From Brachycybe producta (Eukaryota; Arthropoda; Diplopoda; Playtdesmida; Andrognathidae): a DNA stretch of 64,000 nt. Where the stretch lies: assembly GCA_036925085.1 (NCBI GenBank), contig JAUPFP010000004.1:2308001-2372000 (forward strand). The letters run 5' to 3'. Positions 48,035-59,614 of the stretch are shown piece after piece. Within the stretch, counting starts at the first letter, position 1. Each line of letters starts with the position of its first letter. The translations under genes were made by a program, and so were the position numbers. The notes beneath the pieces are model-generated. The model was not told the origin of the DNA, ran no database searches, and saw only the letters and a list, made by a program, of their open reading frames with translations.

Positions 48035-49822
48035 ATAAAACAACAATTCTACGCCCTTTAGAGCTTTGAGACAGATTCTATTACAAAAAAACAAAACAAG
48101 ACTAACTACTTATACTTGTTAGTACTTTCCATTGTTATATGTGTAGATATAATCTTAATTAAATTAATATGGATTTTTAAACCAAGTTTGTGTGTGTATA
48201 TGTGGATAAAAATAGTAGCAGAGTAGATATTACTTCTTTTATGTTCAGCTATCAAAAGTATCATAAAACTGCTAAGTACTGTACTTGTATATGTAACTTA
48301 CGTCTTGTGACTTTGTAAAAGTAAACTTAATGTCACTCTGTAAACGTCGACTTGAAAAAAACGTCATTTTGATAGATTCACTTGGACAAAGTACATAACA
48401 ACCAAATTGCAACAATTTCGTATAACACATTTAACAATTTTCCAGGTGGTTTAGGCAATGTGCAAAATGCTCCTATCAACAATCCAATATAGATTCATTA
48501 TGTATATTTATTTTAGACATTCTGCATATTGACTTAAACACTAATAAATGTGCTGATTTCCAATGGAATTTATGAATGAACATATATCGCCTAGTAATTC
48601 AAGTCATATTGTGATTTTTGTCATTTTTTTTTTTGAGCTGCTCATTATTTTTTATAAGTCTGATGTATTTTAGCTAATAAACAAAAGCTTTAATTAGTTT
48701 CTGTTTCTCTCTCTCTAATCTCAATACACATATTAACAAAAAAAGCTATATACCTGGCTTATTGAAACTAATAAAAGCTCATTATTTTGGTTAACCTTAG
48801 AAATTGAAAACAAAAGGTTTTTTTTTTCTATATGTAAGTTAAAAGTTACTTTCGATTGTTTCTTATATGGGTTTTATTTCTGAGAGAAGAAACCCTAATA
48901 CCAATGAGATTATATTGCATTATATTTTCCATCAGTCTGGCTCAAAGCAAATTCTATCTCTCTCTTTTCTTTCCTTTTCTTTTCTTTGTCGTATCCTTTT
49001 GCGATGATTATAATTGTGTAATTTTCAAATCACTTTCTTCGTCTGTTTGTATAGGGTCGGTAAGAAATATGTAATTAATTTTTTTAAGATCACAATTATG
49101 TATATAGTTAATGCAAACATTTTTAGATGAATATTTATAGCCATTGATCGGGTAAATAATAAAAAGAAAAAATATTTATTTAATTAATTATTTTAAAGTA
49201 AAACTTAATAATTGAATTATGTCTTATGAAACGAAGCTGCGAGTTAAAAGAAAAAAGGTTCATATTCTCAGGAAAAATTCTCCAAAAATAAATTCCCGAG
49301 AATTTTACGACACTAGTTATAAATGTACATGGCAAATTCAAAAATGCATTGCACGTGAACCGGATGAGCGACAATGGACATATTGAGTGGGCAATATTAT
49401 AATTCATTTCTTTTTTAAATCTAGTAATTGCATATGTAATTAATTATTTTTACTGATGTAATTGTAATTCATTACTTTTAAGAGTAATTTTTTCCAACAC
49501 TGTCTTTAATAGCAGTTTGCAAAAGACAAATTTTGAAGTTTTCTTTTCTTTTGACTAAATTAAATTTGAATTGCCATAAACTTCATTTTAAAGATGTCAA
49601 CATGACAATACATTAAACGTGATTCAGTTTCTAGTCTAAGTATCTAAAATACTTGAACTTGATTCACAAATACTGAGTATTCAGTCTTCTAGTAAATTTA
49701 ATTTTATTAATATTCTTTTCGCGTATTTTGCCATAGCTGTGGTGGCCACCCAACTGTGAACCATTACAAAGCTTATAAATTATTTATATATGTATACAAT
49801 TATTATTTTTAAATAAATTACA

Positions 49823-49985
49823 CAGTGAAAACCGTTTAACGCCAAAACGGATAACACTAAATATTTTTTTTCAGTCGGGTCCCTTAGAATAGCATAAACG
49901 TTCTTTTATTTCAGTCAAAATTTCGTTTAATGCAAAAAAATATATATTCTGGTCCCTTTCATTTCGTGTTAAACGGTTTCAAAAA
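49823..49985. mobile_element. pogo/Tigger-like element, left part
   Basis: Starts CAGTGAAAACCGTTTAACGC. Internal ACGGATAACACTAAATAT and CGTGTTAAACGGTTTC match 38.6 kb. The matching right end (GTTAAACAGTTTTCACTGTA) appears at about 50997-51016, so exon 2 of the NWD-like gene may lie between ends of one old element, or these are separate copies. Confidence 0.55.
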
Positions 49986-50069
49986 TATATGTTATCATAT
50001 TATTTTTTATGTATTATTATTATATTTTAAACTATTCATAAATTATTATTTTTGTTTGTCTATTTTCAG

Positions 50070-50299
50070 ATTTTCCTCATGAAAGACAAAGATTATTTAG
50101 TGTGGTGTTGCCAGCCCTACAAAACCACTTTCGTCCACATGGTCTCGATATCCAGTTTGTGGACAGTTTTTGTAGTAATTACACCAGTTTGGCTGATTCA
50201 ATAACATTAGAAGACCACTTGTTGAAGGCCCAACTACTTAATGATCAACTAACGGAAATTGCAGAATGTCATCGACTTTCTCCAACCTGTTTTCTATTG
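50070..50299 (+). CDS. NWD1/2-like protein, exon 2
   Basis: Acceptor TATTTTCAG, donor GTAAAA (weaker), 230 bases, phase 1 in and phase 0 out. Gives residues 44-120: DFPHERQRLFSVVLPALQNHF and onward through DIQFVDSFCSNYTSL to AECHRLSPTCFLL. This has the order seen in the DUF4062-like region of NWD and TEP1 proteins: a D-x-x-x-ER-x-x-L helix, then a strand with V-D, then a variable insert, then a hydrophobic strand. The usual W-G after the second strand (DLxWGV) is replaced by DSFCSN, so the fit is by pattern, not identity. Confidence 0.85.
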
Positions 50300-52319
50300 G
50301 TAAAATAATGAATCATCATCATAATTACCTCTCATTATTTATTAGTAGTGGTGGCTGCTTAATTAATTGCCTCACTATCGACGGCACAATAACTTCGAAT
50401 AAATCAATAGATTCTATGCTAGGCTTTTAATAGGCCACCGATTATATTAATGTGAGTTTCTACCTAATAAAAAAAATAGTGGTGCCCCAATCTCTCGCTC
50501 TCTCTCTCTCTGCCTGTCTCTACATAGCTTTTTATTGATCATATATTTAAGAATCTCGAGCACAAAGCAAACAGTAAAATAAACCGTTAAACCCATATTT
50601 ATGATTATTAGAAATCATTTTTTGTGTGGAAGAAATTCAAAGTTTATTATAGAAACTAGAAAAGTACAGGAATTATATAAAAGTAGTTTCATGGCGATAT
50701 TTTTCCAAATAAATGTTTTATGTCAAGTTACATGTATAAAACGACTCACAGCATTGATTTTGCATTTTTCTAACAAAGTTTCTAAAAAAAAAATTTTTTT
50801 TTTAAATTACCATGAAATACATAAAATTATTTTTTATGTGATTTCTTTTATAACTTATCTAGTTTTCAAAAAAAAAAGTTGATAAAACATTTCTGATTAT
50901 CATTTTAATTTCACAGACGTAAAATTTTAATAAATTTCTTAAATACACTATACAGTGGATCGAAAAATATAGTTTGGATGTTATACGTTTTCGTGTTAAA
51001 CAGTTTTCACTGTATATGTCACATATGGCCAAATTGCGGCTCACGAGCCACAAAATAAATTTCATTTCCTTGTATGTGGCTCGTAGTGACATGAAGTTTA
51101 GACACACCTGGTATACACACATATATATAAATATATATAAAATACGTTGTGTGTTCATACAAGCAAAAGTGATGTGTAAAAAAAAGTAAGAAAGAAACGC
51201 TAAAAAGGTGAATTTATACAACAAGAGAATTTTAAAAAGAACACAAGAGAGAGTATACACTGTATAATATATAGTATATAAAAAAGTAAGATGTTCGCAC
51301 GGTTGCTTCTGATTTATTCGTCGTGTGTGTGTTTACAAAGTGGAATGTTTCATACTTTCACACTAAAGTACACTCCTAACATCTTCATATTTACTCAACT
51401 TGAATTTTTCTTTTATACTTGCATTGCATGAATACATGAGGTTTCATTCGAACATGACTACTTTAATGAAAATCCCTTTTCTTGTCACGAAAATTGTCAA
51501 AAACTAAACTTCTTATAGCAAAAATCAACTACAACGTTACATAGAATCCTTTAATCAGTAGGAGTTCCAAAATCAAGCAATGTCTATTGTTCTTCGCAAA
51601 TACAAAAAAATGCCACTACAAACGACCAAAAATCAAAAAGCTTTCTAAATGCCCTAAAAAGCCTCAAGAAGGATCAAATGGTCTGTAGTGCCAAAAAGTT
51701 TCAAAAAGTCAAGAAAATCAATAGCAGTAAAAAAAAAACAGTTTAAACCGAAAAATCGAATCACCCGGAATATAGGTTCGGTCCGGTATCCGGTTCGGAT
51801 AGGTTTTTTTATCCGAAGCCCTAACTAGGACAAGGCAAGTGAGGAACCTACCTCGGGCGCAATGCTCAGAGGTAGGCTTACAGTCACTGAGGCGCAAAAT
51901 AACTAAAAATGTTAATTAATACGAAGAGGGAGCGAATTTTATTTTTGCGACAGGCTCTGTTTCCATCCATATGAATTCTTTTAAGACGAAACTGATAACA
52001 AAAACATTGGTTAACACAACATTTCTTTTTGGATTTCAACACGAAATAAAGTTAAGGCCTTGTTTTTCATATTCCCTTTGGGATAGTATGTTTGTAAAAC
52101 CCTTTTTTCATACACGAAAAACACTTAAATCAGTGAGAAGGTTTTCCAAATTCGCTTCATTTCTGGAAAATAAATTTTCAAAAATGGACAAAGAATCAAA
52201 AGTGTCCTAATTCACTAAAACTGTACCCTACTGGTTCTACTGGAATTCATTTCAACCACAAATATTAGTAAATGATGTGACTAGAGATTAACGAGTGATC
52301 TTTGCTAAATTGTGCATCA

Positions 52320-52610
52320 CACATATAAGAATCTAAAACAAAAAAATTGCACAACCTAATAGACAATTCTTTTTTTTTTAAAAAAAAAGTATTTCCGGGT
52401 GTGCTTGATTCTGTCATTTTCATATCAGACACGAGGCGATAGAAAACCTCATATAAAGAGGTCATACATGGTGCAAACATACAACATACTTTGAAGGTTT
52501 ACATATTAAATATTTAATCTTCTCTAGAAAGAAAGTAGATAAGATGCTTTCTTTCTTGAGAATGGTCTAGCTAACATTGATAGTTCACAAGCCACACGTT
52601 GGTTCCGGAT
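52320..52610. repeat. CCATAGAAAACCTC repeat family, copy 1
   Basis: Order of blocks: AATTCTTTTTTTTTTAAAAA, ATTTCCGG, GATAGAAAACCTCATAT, then a hairpin TAGAAAGAAAG...CTTTCTTTCTTGAG. Same order at 54.1 kb. Confidence 0.55.
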
Positions 52611-54114
52611 GCTGGTTTTTCGATATATTTTTTACAGATAGCTTTTTTAAATTTCTGGACACCACATTTACTTGTTCAAGAAGTTACCAAAAGCAAACTT
52701 TTCTCAAAGAAATGCTTCTCTCTACAGCATAAAATACAAAGTAAAAAGATTTTTTTTTATCATGTGTGGCAACTTGGCAAAGAACATGCGGTTCATTTTT
52801 CATATAAACATTAGACAAAGAAGATGAAAAAAAAATGCAGGAAATATTTTCGACATCTGTCAAAAAAAAAGAGGTAGCAAGTAAAAGCAAAAGCAGAAAG
52901 AAAGAAAAGTAAAAGATATGTGACTATAATTCAAAAGTATGTGGCATAACAATTCCATGCATGTTCTTGCCACATATCTCGAATTGTCTCGCGTTTTTCG
53001 ACAGGAAGCACCATTTTGGCAGATAGCAGACAAAACGCTAGCTGATATATAGAACTAAACTTTTAGAGAGCAAAAAAAAAACCAACAGACAAGTTGCACA
53101 CGGAATACAGATTTTATTTCCTATATATTTGTATGTAAGAAGACAACAAAAAAATGCCTTGAGACTTGAGAGTTGAAGTGCTGCTAAGTTTACTTAGATC
53201 TTCGTTTATGCTCAACTCTTGGTGTTGAGAAGAAGACAAAAAAAACCTCAGCAACACTTTGGATCAATATGCTTGTTTTTTATACATTTTTTTTTGTTTA
53301 AAGTGACATTCACCCATTGCTATATATACTTGTATAAAATATATACAACGACAGGCAATTTCATATTTGTAACACATCACATACTGGGCGCAATCGGAAA
53401 CTTAAGATTGTGAGACGTTTCCTCAGCCGTGTTGATTTCACCTCCCTCCAGTTATCTTGAAACATTGGGGCAAATCATTCAAGCTTGTCTTTCATAAAGG
53501 TGTGAAGTCGTCCCCCCCACCAATACCAATCACATTTTAGATCAATATACAAGGCTTTTATTTGTCACCGTTCAAATAGAAAATTTGGGGGTTGGATAGA
53601 TGTAATCTCCCTGTGTAAGCATCTTCCGCCTTAAAGCGCGTCTTTGGCGCAGCAGCACTTAATATGCTGCACTCATTAAACATTCTCCACAAAAGAAATT
53701 CAACACTGTTCAAACAGGAACCCTTGTTTATAACATTTAAAAACATTTTCTAGGCTACAAATATAAACAGACATTGGTTCTTATTTGTAAAGGCGTAAAA
53801 ACTTAAGTTATTTTAAAGGAATAACAACAGTCGAAATTAATTCCTTTAAAATGACTCAGTTTTATGACGTTACAATTAAGAACCAATATCTTGTTTAAAA
53901 CTTTTATTTATCTATTAGTTATCTGATAGAAGCTTTGCTTATTGCTGTGAAGAGTGATCGATATTATTAGTAAAGAGGGGAACATCATATTTGGTGACAG
54001 CACGAGGAAGACATGCTTGAATGATATGCCCCCAAGATTTTAAGAAAGTGGGGGAATCGACATGGTGCGGGAAACATCCAGATCTCAAAATCTAGAAGCG
54101 TGATAGCTCTACGT

Positions 54115-54320
54115 CCTAGGCGATTCTTAAAAAGAAAAAAAAATTCCGGATGTAGAGTCGACTTCATTTTACATATGAGGCCATAGAAAACCTCATATGA
54201 GTAGGCTAGGGTGTCAGCATATTCAATTTATTCTTCTCGAGAAAGCAAGCACATATTGATTAGTTGCTTACTTTCTTGAGTAGAGTAGGCAGAGCTAGTA
54301 AAATTACTGGACGCGTTTCC
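54115..54320. repeat. CCATAGAAAACCTC repeat family, copy 2
   Basis: ATTCTTAAAAAG...AATTCCGGATGTAGAG, CCATAGAAAACCTCATATGAG, then GAGAAAGCAAGC...GCTTACTTTCTTGAG hairpin. Closely parallels copy 1. Confidence 0.55.
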
Positions 54321-54769
54321 AAAGCGCTATTTTTTCCTTTTTCTTTACAGAAAATACTCTTTTCATTCATTTCCGAATGCGCCCATTGTGTTCCAATAGG
54401 TTATCTTTTGTCTTAATTTACAATAGATACACATTCTACTATATCCTACTAAAAACTAAATAAATAAAAAACAAGATTGAGGTGGATCTCTTCTGTATCT
54501 AATGTTTGAAAAAATCAATGAATTATGTCTTCATATTAGATACTAGCATTTATTTCAAAAAAATAATAAAACTATTCGTTTCTAAATGTGTATCACGTTT
54601 TTGTAGCATTTTTTGAGATTTGGAAATTGTTGAATTCGGTCAAGTTGAAGTTAATTTTAAATGCTACACTTTCTATAATTGCTATTTTAATGTTCTAAAT
54701 CCCTACTGAAGAAAAAAATAGCCTTGCCCATCTTGAAAGTTTGCTAGCTGCAGAGAACAGGGCATTTTG

Positions 54770-54975
54770 TTAGAAGGAATTCTTACTAGAAACCCCCCTA
54801 TAAGAAGACATGGCCATCCAAAGCTTATTAAAGAAATAAGAGCTAGAACAACTGATGCATATTTGTGGTCTTTCTTTCCAAAATGTATTTAGACTATGGA
54901 ATTCTTTTCCAGTATCATAGTTCTGTCTTAAGAAGAATTCAATTTGACGATGACGTCTAAACTTTGTCTAAATGA
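54770..54975 (+). pseudogene. LINE reverse-transcriptase C-terminal remnant, split by a solo LTR
   Basis: Reads RRHGHPKLIKEIRARTTDAYLWSFFPK and, after a frameshift, VFRLWNSFPVS followed by stops. This is the typical basic R-GHP-K...SFFP-R-x-WNSLP ending of non-LTR retrotransposon reverse transcriptases. The remaining few tens of bases lie beyond the LTR (from 55533), where CAATCATTTATGACTGA parallels the 27.3 kb copy. Confidence 0.65.
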
Positions 54976-55528
54976 TGTAACAGTGTAGAGCCCCTGTTAC
55001 GGGACTCAGGTCTCGATTCTTTTCATTTGGGACGTGGACTGCATTGGGCTGAGAGAGTGTTTGACTAGTCCTTTTTCCATACGGTGCCGGGGTCGTTCCC
55101 TATGGTACTTCCGTTGAACACAATTGCAAAGGAGAGAAATGGTAATAACATGCGAGACGAATACATGTTGACGATGTTACTTGTTTAATGCACACAACCA
55201 TTAAAATACAATAAACACAGAAGAGTTACAATGTGTGGCATTGCTTCGCCACCGGACTATTGAATGAATTATTTCATGTTTCGATATCAGAGAATGGACC
55301 CTGAATCAATCAAGACACGGGCCTTTATATCTTTGGCCTGTGTGTGCTTACACAGGTGCACCCATGCCCAAGGGACTGTGCCTTGATAGGTATCCATCCA
55401 TCCGCCGATTCCAGAACCAGGATGTGATTTATACTTTGGGGTCTTAGATAGCAGAGGGAAGGGCGGAGGGGGTACGAGGAACCACAAGGCTATGATTCTA
55501 AAGTCAAGGCAAAATACAGGATGTTACA
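54976..55528 (-). mobile_element. Solo LTR (Ty3/gypsy-like), 553 bp, 4-bp TSD
   Basis: Bounded by TGTAACAGTG and GATGTTACA (TG...CA with short inverted ends) and flanked by ATGA on both sides (54972-54975, 55529-55532). Much more GC-rich than its surroundings. No internal retroelement sequence adjoins it, so it is a solo LTR left by recombination. Minus orientation is chosen because a TATAAAGG box is readable on that strand near 55320-55330; this is inference. Confidence 0.8.
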
Positions 55529-55634
55529 ATGACAATCATTTATGACTGAGAATACCACATGAAATAATTGAGGTTAATCATCATTTATTAATTTATCTTA
55601 AAATTCACTCTATCTCATTATTAATCTCCTCTAG

Positions 55635-55840
55635 TGTTTGATTGGAAACAAATATGGCCACCGTTTACTGCCTCACCAATTGTCATCTCGTCTGGTCAGT
55701 CAACTAGTTGAAATGGCTCAACTGCAAGGAGACCTTTCAAATGTCAATTTCCTCAGTGATTTGTACGAAGAGGACACTAATGCATTGCCAGCTGTACACT
55801 TGTTAAAAACGACTCCTCATGACACTGATGACACTGAAAG
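55635..55840 (+). CDS. NWD1/2-like protein, exon 3
   Basis: Acceptor CTCTAG, donor GTAAAG, 206 bases, phase 0 in and phase 2 out; residues 121-188 plus two bases. Begins CLIGNKYGHRLLP (121-133), which matches the LGDKYGYRPLP-like strand and loop that closes the DUF4062-like domain in NWD1, then a helix (SSRLVSQLVEMAQL). FLSDLYEEDTNALPAVHLLKT resembles the WY-x-x-DENAVP-x-x-Y-x-L segment of NWD proteins. This exon gives the strongest family signal in the gene. Confidence 0.88.
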
Positions 55841-57385
55841 GTAAAGCTGAATGTCCCTATGCTATGAGTTAAATTTATTGATGGGTTCAATCGGAAACTT
55901 AAAAGACTCTTTTTGCGCTGTAAAAAAATCTAGAAGGAGGTGTTTGCTCCAGTGCTCCACCTCCTACACAATTCTTTTTTTTTTAAAAAGAGAATTTCCG
56001 GAAGTTTATTTTACAATTTTATTCTTAAATATACAGTGATGCCATAGAAAACCTCTATGAGAAGAGTTTACTTTACTAATATTAGCTTTTTCTTTTCGTT
56101 TCCAAATGCACCCCACTATTATAATGTTTTGTTTCAATCATGTGAATGTTCATTATTGTTATTATTATTAGTAGAAAAAAAATCAATGGATTATTTAGTG
56201 ACCATTTACTATCATTCAAAAGCTAAAACACACAAACTGGAACCAAGTAAATTTACTCAAAAGATTTAAGATTAGCCTACATAAAAATGTAAACATTATT
56301 AGAAGCAACTTCAAGCGAAAATACGTTTGTTATAAACTAGAATAGCAGGTGAATTTATTAAAATATTATTTTTTAAAACCGTACTTTTTATGGAAGCTTT
56401 AAAATCATGTTTTCATTAATCATTTGAGAAATTTCACTGCAAGAAAATAAGCTAGCCTGTGGCAGAGGGACAAGATTCCAATGGCAGTATGTGAAATACA
56501 TTGTCAAAACACCATTCATAAAAATCCTCATTTAAAGCATGTATATATTCATCTACATGTATACATTTCTTAGTTTCTTAGAAACTTTGACTTTTTTCTT
56601 AAAGTTGCTTCAGAAAGGTGAAACATGGCTGAAATTAATTAACTGTTGTAATAAAATTAACTTGAAAAGGTCTTCTAAATAAAAGATGGACCTAATCGCC
56701 ATATAGGAGACACTAAAACTGAATAACATAAGCCTGAGCAATTGGGCTAAATATATTTTAAACTAGAAAGTTCAGACATTTTGATCAAATATTTTTGGCA
56801 GGTTTACACCATTCTCTTGGAGACATAGAAACAAAAAAACTCGAAACGTGGAAACCTTTTTTTCCCCAAATATTCGCACCATTTTTATTCATAGTGAATA
56901 TGATTTTTTTCTTTTATTTCAGTGGTAAAACCACAATTCGTTTTTTATGTGCCATATGGCTGTAAGGTTCCAGTATAAAAGCACTAAACCGTTCTTATTA
57001 CACGCTATATTCTATACATGAATAGAAGAAATAAAATACAATTTCTAGTCTTTTTTTTTCTCCCTTTGTTTCTCTCACTCCAATTGTTAAGACTAGTGAA
57101 CACGTCCATCATATTATTATTGTATATACACATACCTTGAAACACAGACCCCCCCCCCCCTAAAAAAACGCAATTCAGAACAAAAACAATTCAAAAACTG
57201 AAAGAAATGTTTGGAAAGAGATGTGGATTTTTTTTTATTATGATATAAAAAGAAATCTACCCTTACTTATATTGGCTAAAAACATAAGACCCATCCCACC
57301 CTTTTTTCCCTCCAAATTTAAAATGGATTTCATTTTTTGTATATTGCTCACTATTTTTGTAATGTAATGTTTTGTCTATTTGCAG
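55841..57385 (+). other. Intron 3 of the NWD-like gene
   Basis: Phase 2, GTAAAG to TTTGCAG. Contains a third copy of the CCATAGAAAACCTC repeat (about 55960-56110) only some 120 bp after exon 3, and a C12 run (57149-57160). Otherwise AT-rich with nothing recognisable. Confidence 0.7.
55960..56110. repeat. CCATAGAAAACCTC repeat family, copy 3
   Basis: ACAATTCTTTTTTTTTTAAAA, GAATTTCCGGAAG and GCCATAGAAAACCTCTATGAG in the same order as copies 1 and 2; the terminal hairpin is lost. Confidence 0.5.
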
Positions 57386-57507
57386 TTCTCATAACGAAGA
57401 AAAAACCGAGAAAAAAGAAAAATACAATGTTAAACATTTTTTTAAACTTTACAACAACATTGAGACAGAAGATGAAAAAGATCAAGACCGAATTCGTTTA
57501 AAATCAG
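57386..57507 (+). CDS. NWD1/2-like protein, exon 4
   Basis: Acceptor TTTGCAG, donor GTGAGT, 122 bases, phase 2 in, phase 1 out; residues 189-229. Encodes SSHNEEKTEKKEKYNVKHFF and then KLYNNIETEDEKDQDRIRLK, a highly charged Lys/Glu-rich segment without a known motif. In NWD-type proteins the region between DUF4062 and NACHT is helical and variable, so this could be a lineage-specific linker. It is accepted because both splice sites are good and the frame joins exactly to exons 3 and 5. Confidence 0.75.
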
Positions 57508-58079
57508 GTGAGTTCACATTTAATTAACGTAATATCCTGTCCGGAAAAAAAAATATTCAAAATTAGAGTCACCTACAGAGTGAACTTCATTCATCATTTT
57601 AATGCAATCAGTAAATCCTATTTAAAATAGGAGCTTAATGTCACATAGCTTCTTAGTTAATTAATTAATTGTAACCTCTGTAAGCTATATACATGTGAAT
57701 GCATTATATTTGAATCTATATGGGTATATATTATTAAATGAAAAAGTTAGTTGTTCAGAAATGAAAATTGGTAACATTATTACCTTTATTTCGAAGTATT
57801 GAATTTTTATATATAAAAAAACCAGGGATTCAAAGAGTAAGATAGACCTTTGTTGCATTGAAGTAATGTTTTGCATATGAACCGTTTACACTACACTCAT
57901 TCTAAAGGGTTCATAATTATAAAGAATAATATTTATTAAATCATAAAGATTGATTTAAACAAGCATTGCAATTAAGCATGCAAAGAAATATAGGTCCTTA
58001 CAAAGTGCTACACTGTCTTGTAAACACTAGCAAAATCTATACAAAGTGTTTCATTTGTGTTGCAAAATTAAGAGAAATT

Positions 58080-58325
58080 TGAAAGTCTTTCAGAATCTAG
58101 AAAGGTAACCCAATTAATTAAGGGTATTTTCATGTTGATATTTTTTTTAAATAAGCTTTTTATGTCAGTTTTAAAAATGAACCGAGTCTAAGCAGACAAT
58201 ATCTTTAAATCTTTGTCTATAAAATTTTTTATTTAGAAATAAATCGACTAATAAGTGATTCATTTATCGTTCTAGTTTCTAATACACTTTCAATTTTTTT
58301 CTTAGAGTTGCTTGTTAAACGTAGA
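58080..58325. repeat. Dispersed repeat, 'GAGAAACTAGAAAG' family
   Basis: TTAAGGGTATTTTCATGTTGA, AAGCAGACAATATC, TTTGTCTATAAAA, TAATAAGTGATTCA and TTCTAGTTTCTAATACACTT blocks, in family order. Confidence 0.55.
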
Positions 58326-59614
58326 ATAACCCCTGATATAAAACATCTCAAAGATACAAACAAACTTGTCTTAAAAACATATTTAGACCTAATGTACTAA
58401 GATAAAAAGGTTTATTTCCGTTAAAATGACACAACCATATATTTGATGTATATTTAATAATATCATAAACCTTTTCATTATAATCATCATTATTATTATT
58501 CAAAACATAAATCATATGGTAACTATATGATCTCAATTTTCATATATCAAATACAAGAATTCTTAGCAATGCAACTACGAATAAAGGAAATTGCAAATTT
58601 TTTCGAAAAATATGCAGACGAATAATATTTAATATAACTGAAGAGAGAAAAGAAAAATTCAATAATAAGTAAAAATTCAAAAACAAAAATTGACTTTTTT
58701 TGTTATATGATAGAAACCATATTATTGAACATAAGTAATGACATACTTACACAATTACTGTATTATGTACGGTACCCACTATATAATGCATTACAATATG
58801 CCTGCTGGGTACCCTTATATTGTTTATATAATGCAATGAATATAAAGAATCATTCATTTTCTTCTATTTGATAAACAAAACTTTCTTTTCATTGGTTAAC
58901 TCTAATAAGAAGAAATCAGTGGCAGAAAATCGATGTAACTTCTTAAAGCACTTAGCACTTGAAGCATTAGAACACTCCCCCTTCATATAATAGACTATGA
59001 AGCATCTTCTATCATTTTGTTAGAACTTTCTCTTTCAAAAGCATTTTCTTTCCATATTAAAAAAAAAGAGATGGACTGACTGTATAGAATTTTGAGTCAA
59101 CTAAAATTACATCATAATCTTTTTCACAACATAAGAAGAAGAAGAAAAAAAAATGTTTACTTAAAAAGTTAAATTAGAAATAAGAAACGAGTAACAGAAC
59201 AGAGCGAGAATAATACATTTTTATGAAAAAAAAACTCATCAATAAATATGAGCTAAAAAAAAAGTGAATTATATAAGCTAAACCGAATAGGCCTATTTAT
59301 CTTTTGTTGTTTTTGTTGTTGTTATTGTTGTTGCATACTGTTGTTGTTTTCTTAAAAGCTTTTTACGATAAAATTAAAAACAAATCCAACATGAAAAAAG
59401 ATTTACTCAAATCATGTCATTGAACACACGTAACTTAACTACATAAATTATCCAATGTATATACCGTTTGTCAACTCAAGGTTACTTATTAAGTTATTTT
59501 AATCAGCTGCATTAAACTGCTCTGATTGGTCAATAAGATATCTAAACTCTCTGATATGAATCTGCTCCTTTTATTTATAATGTGGTTTTAAAGTGAACTC
59601 GCCTCTAAAGCTGT

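Larger units (their letters stand above)
24002..50069 (+). other. Intron 1 of the NWD-like gene (about 26 kb)
   Basis: Bounded by GTAAGT and TATTTTCAG, phase 1. I find no further exon or nested gene inside. Contents include many microsatellites, mariner-like elements (29.9, 40.1, 47.8 kb), a LINE remnant (27.1 kb), a Z-DNA-type satellite (37.8 kb), hAT elements (43.2, 45.5, 46.3 kb), a Harbinger-like MITE (42.7 kb) and the 70-bp palindrome (47.0 kb). From 34.4 to 37.6 kb I see nothing beyond AT-rich DNA. Reading frames on either strand here are short and repeat-derived. Confidence 0.75.
50300..55634 (+). other. Intron 2 of the NWD-like gene
   Basis: Phase 0, GTAAAA to TCTCTAG. It contains a pogo/Tigger-like end (50953-51016), a hAT-like end (51828-51960), two copies of the CCATAGAAAACCTC repeat (52.3, 54.1 kb), a LINE remnant with a nested solo LTR (54.77-55.56 kb), and a GC-richer block at 53.40-53.70 kb of unknown origin. 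Its minus strand reads AAAPKTRFKAEDAYTGRLHLS, which looks protein-derived, perhaps from a transposon. Confidence 0.7.

Noticed and set aside
50859..51260. 133-codon minus-strand open frame
   Set aside because: Phe/Ile/Tyr-rich translation of AT-rich intron sequence, overlapping a Tigger-like end.
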